From Glycine soja (lineage: Eukaryota; Streptophyta; Magnoliopsida; Fabales; Fabaceae), in assembly GCF_004193775.1 (NCBI RefSeq), contig NC_041006.1:30123102-30187101 (forward strand): a stretch of 64,000 nt of DNA, written 5' to 3'. Below, piece after piece: positions 59,641 to 64,000 of the stretch. Under the pieces are notes generated by a model that worked only from the letters and a program-made list of their open reading frames with translations, had not been told where the DNA came from and searched no databases. The position numbers and the translations under genes were made by a program. Positions within the stretch are counted from its first letter, which is position 1. Every line of letters starts with the position of its first letter.

Positions 59641-62606
59641 ATGGATGAATATGAGTGGATGTATGAAATAATGTCTGAACGAGGGGATATGGATTATGAA
59701 AATGTAGAATCATGTGGTGCGAATGAACCACATGTTGATTGTTCGGATGCGTTCAAGACTTCTCAGGTTATAATGTTAATGTTTGTCACATATTTAATAA
59801 AATGAATACTGGTAGAAAACTTAAATTATGTGGATTTTGTAGGTGTTTGAGTGCCGAGAGGATGTTTTGCGGTGGGCTCGATCCGTGGCTCACGAAAACG
59901 GATTTGTGGCGGTGATTTTAAGGTCGGACACAAACACAGGTAGTAGAGGAAGGAGTACGTTTGTGTTAATTGGCTGTGAAAGGAGTGGCGAGTATAAGTG
60001 TAGGAAAAAAGAATTTATCAAAAGAGACACTGGGATTAGGAAATGTGGGTGTCCCTTCAAGCTTCGTTGCAAGCCAGTGGTTGGAGGAGAAGGCTGGATG
60101 GTGAAGTTGATTTGTGGAGTGCATAATCATGAATTGGACAAGTCATTAGTTGGACATCCATATGTGGGGCAATTGACTAAAGCTGAAAAAACACTTATTG
60201 CTGATATGACGAAGTCCATGGTGAAGCCAAGAAACATTCTGCTAACTCTGAAGGAACACAATGCCAATAGTTGTACGACTATTAAACAGATATACAATGC
60301 AAGAAGTGCATTCCATTCTTCCATAAGAGGAAGCGATCTTGAAATGCAACATTTGATGAAGCTTCTTGAACGTGATCAATATATTTTATTGGCACAGAAT
60401 AAAGGATGAAGACGTGGTTCGTGATATCTTTTGGTGTCACCCTGATTCAGTGAAGTTAGTCAACTCATGTAATTTGGTGTTTTTGATAGACATCACCTAC
60501 AAAACAAACCGGTATAGACTCCCATTGCTCGATTTTGTTGGGGTGACACCGACTGGGATGACATTCTCTGCCGGTTTTGCATATGTGGAGGGTGAACGCG
60601 TTAATAATTTGGTATGGGCTTTACAACGCTTCTGAGACCTTTTTTTAAAGCGTGATGCCCTCCCTGGAGTTATTGTCACTGATAGAGACCAAACATTGAT
60701 GAATGCAGTGAAAGATGTATTCCCTGAATGCACAAATTTGTTGTGCATCTTTCACATAAACAAGAATGTGAAGGCTAAATGTAAATCACTAATTGCGCAA
60801 AAAAAATGCTTGGGATTATGTCATGGATTGTTGGGGATCTCTGACTGATTGTCCTTCAGAACAACAGTTTGATGAATGCCTGAAGAAGTTCGAAATAGCT
60901 TGCGCACCTTGGCCAATATTTGTTGACTATGTCAAGGAAACATGGATAATACCACACAAGGAAAAATTTGTTTCTGCCTGGACTAATAAGGTGATGCACT
61001 TAGGAAACACAACAACAAACAGGTATGAAACTATTCAACTATTTCTATTAACATTGAAAAATTTATGGAATTGTATTATTGTATATGTTTATTTTTATTT
61101 GTGTATTTGAAATGTAGGGTTGAATCTGCTTACTCGTCTTTAAAAAGACTGTTACAAAATAGCATTGGAGACTTATGTAGTGTGTGGGATGCCGTGAACA
61201 ACATGATTATGTTGCAGCACGCACAAACTAAAGCATCATTTGAAACAAGTACACATGTCGTTGGACATGTGTTCCAAAAAACCTTATACAGGAGGTTGCT
61301 TGGAATGGTTTCAAGGTATGCTTTAAATCAGATTGCTGCTGAATTAGAGTGTGTTGACTATGCTGGCAAGAATCCCTCAAGTTGTGGTTGCATGGTGAGA
61401 ACCACGCTTGGTCTTCCTTGTGCTTGTGAACTATCCAAATATGTTGGTGGTTGCATCCCACTTGATTCAATCCATATGTTTTGGAGGAAACTTAGTTTTT
61501 CAAACCATGGGTTATCTGAGCTCGAGGTGGGCATCAAGGATGTAATGGAAACAATATACCAAAAATTTGAAGAACTTGATGTTTGTGGCAAGTTTACTCT
61601 AAGAAGTAAACTTTGGGAAATTGCACACCCTGATTAGCATTCGATGTGTCCTCCTCCAACAAAGGTTAACACAAAGGGGGCACCAAAGAAAACTACGAGT
61701 AGGAACCCAAGGTCAACAAAGTGCGATCCATCTTACTGGGAGTATGTAGATGCCTTTGAATCACAACAAAATAGCAATTCGTCGGTGAGGCGTACTGCAT
61801 CATCCTCTGAGCAACCGAATCAAAGAACGATGATGGCCATGTTGGACCAGTTTCAACCATTTATGCACGACTTCATTGATAAGATTGTTGATGTCAAAGG
61901 TGATGGTAACTGTGGATATCGGTCGGTTGCCGGTTTATTAGGTATGGGTCAAGACTCTTGGTCGGTGGTCCACAACCATCTGTTTAAAGAACTTACCAAT
62001 TTCTCAGAAGACTATATCAAGCTCTTTGGTGGCACAGAGAGATTTGAGGAATTAAGGATGTCACTACTTGTTGATGGATTAACCAAGGTATGTAATTTAT
62101 GTATTTGATTTTTAAGACTTTAGTTTGAAATTAAGTTTGACGTGTATATTTGTTTTATTCAGGTGACAACGGATAAGTGGATGGATATAACGGACATGGG
62201 ACATGTCATTGCATCAAGGTATAACGTAATCGTTGTATCCTTGACTAAACAACAAAGCATGACATTCTTTCCCCTTAGAAGTCAACCGCTGACAAATTCT
62301 TCATTGCATCGTATAATTTGTATCGATCATGTGTATGACAATCATTTTGTTGAGGTACATTGTAGATATGAAGTGTTTTTTTTATGATTATGCAATGAGT
62401 TTTGTAGGATTGAGTTAACATTTTTTTCGCATACACAACAGGTTTATTTAAAAGAACGTTGTCCCTTACCGCCTGTATCATTGTTATGGTCTAGCAATTG
62501 TCATCCGCAAGCGAAGTCGTGGCCAAATCCATATATTAGCAGAATGCAGCATTACAAGAGCTTCGTGATGTTCAAGAGAGACTATGTTGACATAAATGAT
62601 GATTGA
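59641..62606 (+). pseudogene. MULE transposase fused to an OTU cysteine-protease domain (broken)
   Basis: The ATG is at 59641. Introns are 59767-59842, 61023-61117, 62089-62161 and 62355-62441, all GT-AG and in phase. The first domain is a FAR1/WRKY-GCM1-like zinc domain (CGCPFKLRC, then VHNHEL). The MULE catalytic domain follows (LIDITYKTN, then VIVTDRDQTLMNAV). Next is a SWIM-like zinc motif (CGCMVRTTLGLPCACEL, with Cys where His is usual). After a stop comes an OTU domain with the catalytic D-x-x-C (VKGDGNCGYRSV, about 61905) and a His in NHFVEV (about 62340). Lesions are a one-base insertion near 60385, TGA at 60633-60635, an extra A near 60800 and TAG at 61635-61637. The join to OTU is in the same frame as the MULE part, so they were one protein. 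Confidence 0.88.
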
Positions 62607-63003
62607 ACATGTAATTTATAAATGCCTGATCATTTTGAACATGTAATTTATTTGTTACGTCCACAACAAAATTATTACTTAATTCTAAAAAAGCATGTAT
62701 GTTATATCGTTGTCTGACTTGACTACACATTGTGGAAAACCATGTATGATAAATTGTTGTCTGCATAAACATAAAGCGCGTGAAAGGACCCTACACAGCA
62801 TGACTACACATGCAGATCTGATGCAAGCTAAAGCATGTCATGTCATTCGTGTAGTTGACAACACATACAGAAAGCATGTGCATGCGTATTTTCAATCTTT
62901 AAAAAATGCAGCACTGATATTAAAACTCATCTATATATATGGCACAACCTAACCTTGTAAGAAAGCACAAGTTTCAGTATCAACCCAAGTCTTACAAAAA
63001 ACT
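62607..63003. other. Spacer between the two MULE genes, with promoter-like end
   Basis: No coding content recognised. A short duplication (gaacatgtaatttat) occurs near 62605 and 62637. The 3' part holds a TATA-like box described separately. Confidence 0.5.
62931..62940 (+). promoter_or_regulatory. TATA-like box upstream of the second MULE gene
   Basis: ctatatatat lies 64 bases before the ATG at 63004, a spacing that allows a short leader. Confidence 0.5.
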
Positions 63004-63828
63004 ATGGCATTCTTGGGAGAGACTAGCAGTCAGACAGTTGTGAACTCCACATTAGGTTTTATTTTTCCAAATGGATCCATTGTTCACAACGACAATGGTG
63101 TTTCCTTCCAAGCTTCCACTCTAGTTCCCATTCGAGTACCTAACGGGTGTGATTTTCAAACGTTAAAAACCAGAATACACAATACCCTTAAGCTAACCGA
63201 CAAGCAATTTTTGGATGAAATTTACTACCGACAGCCTTTCACGTATGCAGGTAATCAATTTCGGTTTCAATGTATGCAACTGAAAGATGATGCTGATGTT
63301 AACACAATGTTAATGTGTAATCATGAATTTTCGTTTGTTGGTCCGATTAAGTTATTATGTAGCATTGCTAGAACCCCAGATGATATTTTAAACTTACTTG
63401 AAACTACTATGACCCCTACTCATGATGCCCTGCTATATTACAATGGGAGGTGGAACATGTCACGCCAAAATGAGTTTGTTGGTTACTCGTTCACAGGAAA
63501 AAATCCCAAAAACTTTGACATTCCCACCAGATGTACCATGGATGAACTGAAGGATTTGATCAAACAAGTTGCGCCTCGTGGAATTCTCCCTTATGGTGTT
63601 GATGAAACACAAATGGTAAGACGATTGTTTTTTCGGAAACCAAGTCACCATGAGTATTCAGAAAAAGTTATAAAATTTGAAATAATTGAACTCAAAACCA
63701 ACAAGGACGTGATGAAGGTGTTCATTGAGTCTAACTACTGGAAAAAGATTGGACCAATAGAAATTTTAGTTGTTTTCAGTAAACATGTACCGCAAATGGA
63801 AGATGAGTTGTCCTTGTCGCAAAATTAG
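63004..63828 (+). CDS. MULE-associated protein of 274 aa with two PB1-like domains (intact)
   Basis: This is an uninterrupted single-exon frame. The N-terminal half (GFIFPNGSIVHNDNGVSFQ, TLKTRIHNTLKLTDKQFLD, CMQLKDDADVNTML) and the C-terminal half (LLYYNGRWNM, DELKDLIKQVAPRG, IIELKTNKDVMKVFIES) share a plan. Each has a strand with N/NG, a helix after a basic strand, then an acidic xDDxDV-type segment. The same plan is seen in the mudrA-like exon at 56079-56349. In MuDR proteins this N-terminal region precedes the DNA-binding part. Here it stands alone as a tandem pair, perhaps a partner or regulator of the transposase. The function is unknown. It is the only undamaged gene in the window apart from the chimeric gag frame. 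Confidence 0.7.
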   Translation: MAFLGETSSQTVVNSTLGFIFPNGSIVHNDNGVSFQASTLVPIRVPNGCDFQTLKTRIHNTLKLTDKQFLDEIYYRQPFTYAGNQFRFQCMQLKDDADVNTMLMCNHEFSFVGPIKLLCSIARTPDDILNLLETTMTPTHDALLYYNGRWNMSRQNEFVGYSFTGKNPKNFDIPTRCTMDELKDLIKQVAPRGILPYGVDETQMVRRLFFRKPSHHEYSEKVIKFEIIELKTNKDVMKVFIESNYWKKIGPIEILVVFSKHVPQMEDELSLSQN

Positions 63829-64000
63829 CATGAGTTAGTTAGTTGTAGTATTTGATGGAAATTTAATTTTGTTCGACTATGTTGAAGTTAATGTACTGTT
63901 TGAATTCATGTATTGCATAATCGTTTTCAATTACAAGACTCTCAACTAAAAAAATAGATTTCTATATATAACAAATTAATTAATAAATTATTGTTTTTCT
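63829..64000. other. Downstream of the second MULE gene
   Basis: AT-rich, probably 3' UTR. No terminal repeat is seen before the window ends. Confidence 0.5.

Larger units (their letters stand above)
59096..64000 (+). mobile_element. MULE carrying a transposase-OTU gene and a second ORF, 3' end outside the window
   Basis: The left end (TGCTAGGTGCACCCAGCAT at about 59102, then GCACCCAGCA) resembles the TIR of the foldback element at 58428-58978. A MULE transposase gene and a second gene follow in the same direction. No matching right end or target duplication is visible before base 64000, so the true extent is unknown. Confidence 0.7.

Overview
This is a plant nuclear window made almost entirely of transposable elements. 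It most likely comes from soybean or a close Glycine relative. The coding remnants match TE families I know from soybean (CACTA TNP2 plus ULP-protease gene, MULE-OTU, hAT with a TTF zinc finger). There are GT-AG introns, AT-rich intergenic DNA, no bacterial gene organisation, and no rRNA or tRNA gene that I could see. The species call is from memory and was not searched. The only host gene with a full exon set is a dead minus-strand copy of plastid N-acetylglutamate synthase (NAGS). Its ten exons are spread over 22 kb by insertions.

Layout. (1) 1-15823: the 3' part of a large CACTA (En/Spm) element whose 5' end lies outside the window. It carries a broken TNP2 transposase gene (755-9477) and a broken second gene ending in a ULP/C48 protease domain (10578-14996). 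Its subterminal region (15240-15823) is full of palindromes. Two younger elements sit inside it: a gypsy-type LTR element with identical LTRs (3151-8674, TSD CTCCA) and an unclassified 1.4-kb insertion (11432-12849, TSD GGAAG). (2) 15824-22239: AT-rich DNA with one short gene fragment and a truncated LINE 3' end. (3) 22240-25587: a nearly complete hAT element (TSD ATTGGTCC) with frameshifts. (4) 26340-48480, minus strand: the NAGS pseudogene. Intron 8 holds a Ty3/gypsy chromovirus (27278-32631, TSD TGGCA) and a 3.2-kb solo-LTR-like block (33695-36878, TSD ATTAA). Intron 5 holds a Ty1/copia element (38227-43024, TSD AAATC). Exon 3 itself is split by a second copia element (44701-47215, TSD AAAGT), and exon 7 has a premature stop. 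(5) 48594-50151: a long-inverted-repeat, Pack-MULE-like element just upstream of the NAGS start codon, carrying a broken WDR91-like gene fragment. (6) 51442-52378: a degenerate hAT element. (7) 53879-58023: a non-autonomous MULE with 221-bp terminal inverted repeats, a 10-bp TSD, a 1.7-kb minisatellite and a truncated mudrA-like exon. (8) 58428-58978: a foldback MULE-type MITE with a perfect 9-bp TSD. (9) About 59096 to the window end: a MULE whose transposase is fused to an OTU cysteine-protease domain (broken), followed by an intact 274-aa second gene with two tandem copies of a PB1-like domain.

How it fits together. The annotated LTR retroelements in the NAGS locus all lie on the plus strand, antisense to NAGS. 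The summed NAGS exons still give a consistent 605-codon frame apart from the lesions, so loss of function looks recent relative to the gene's age. The right end of the window is a cluster of Mutator-type elements at different stages of decay, and two neighbours there (58428-58978 and about 59096 onward) share related terminal sequences.
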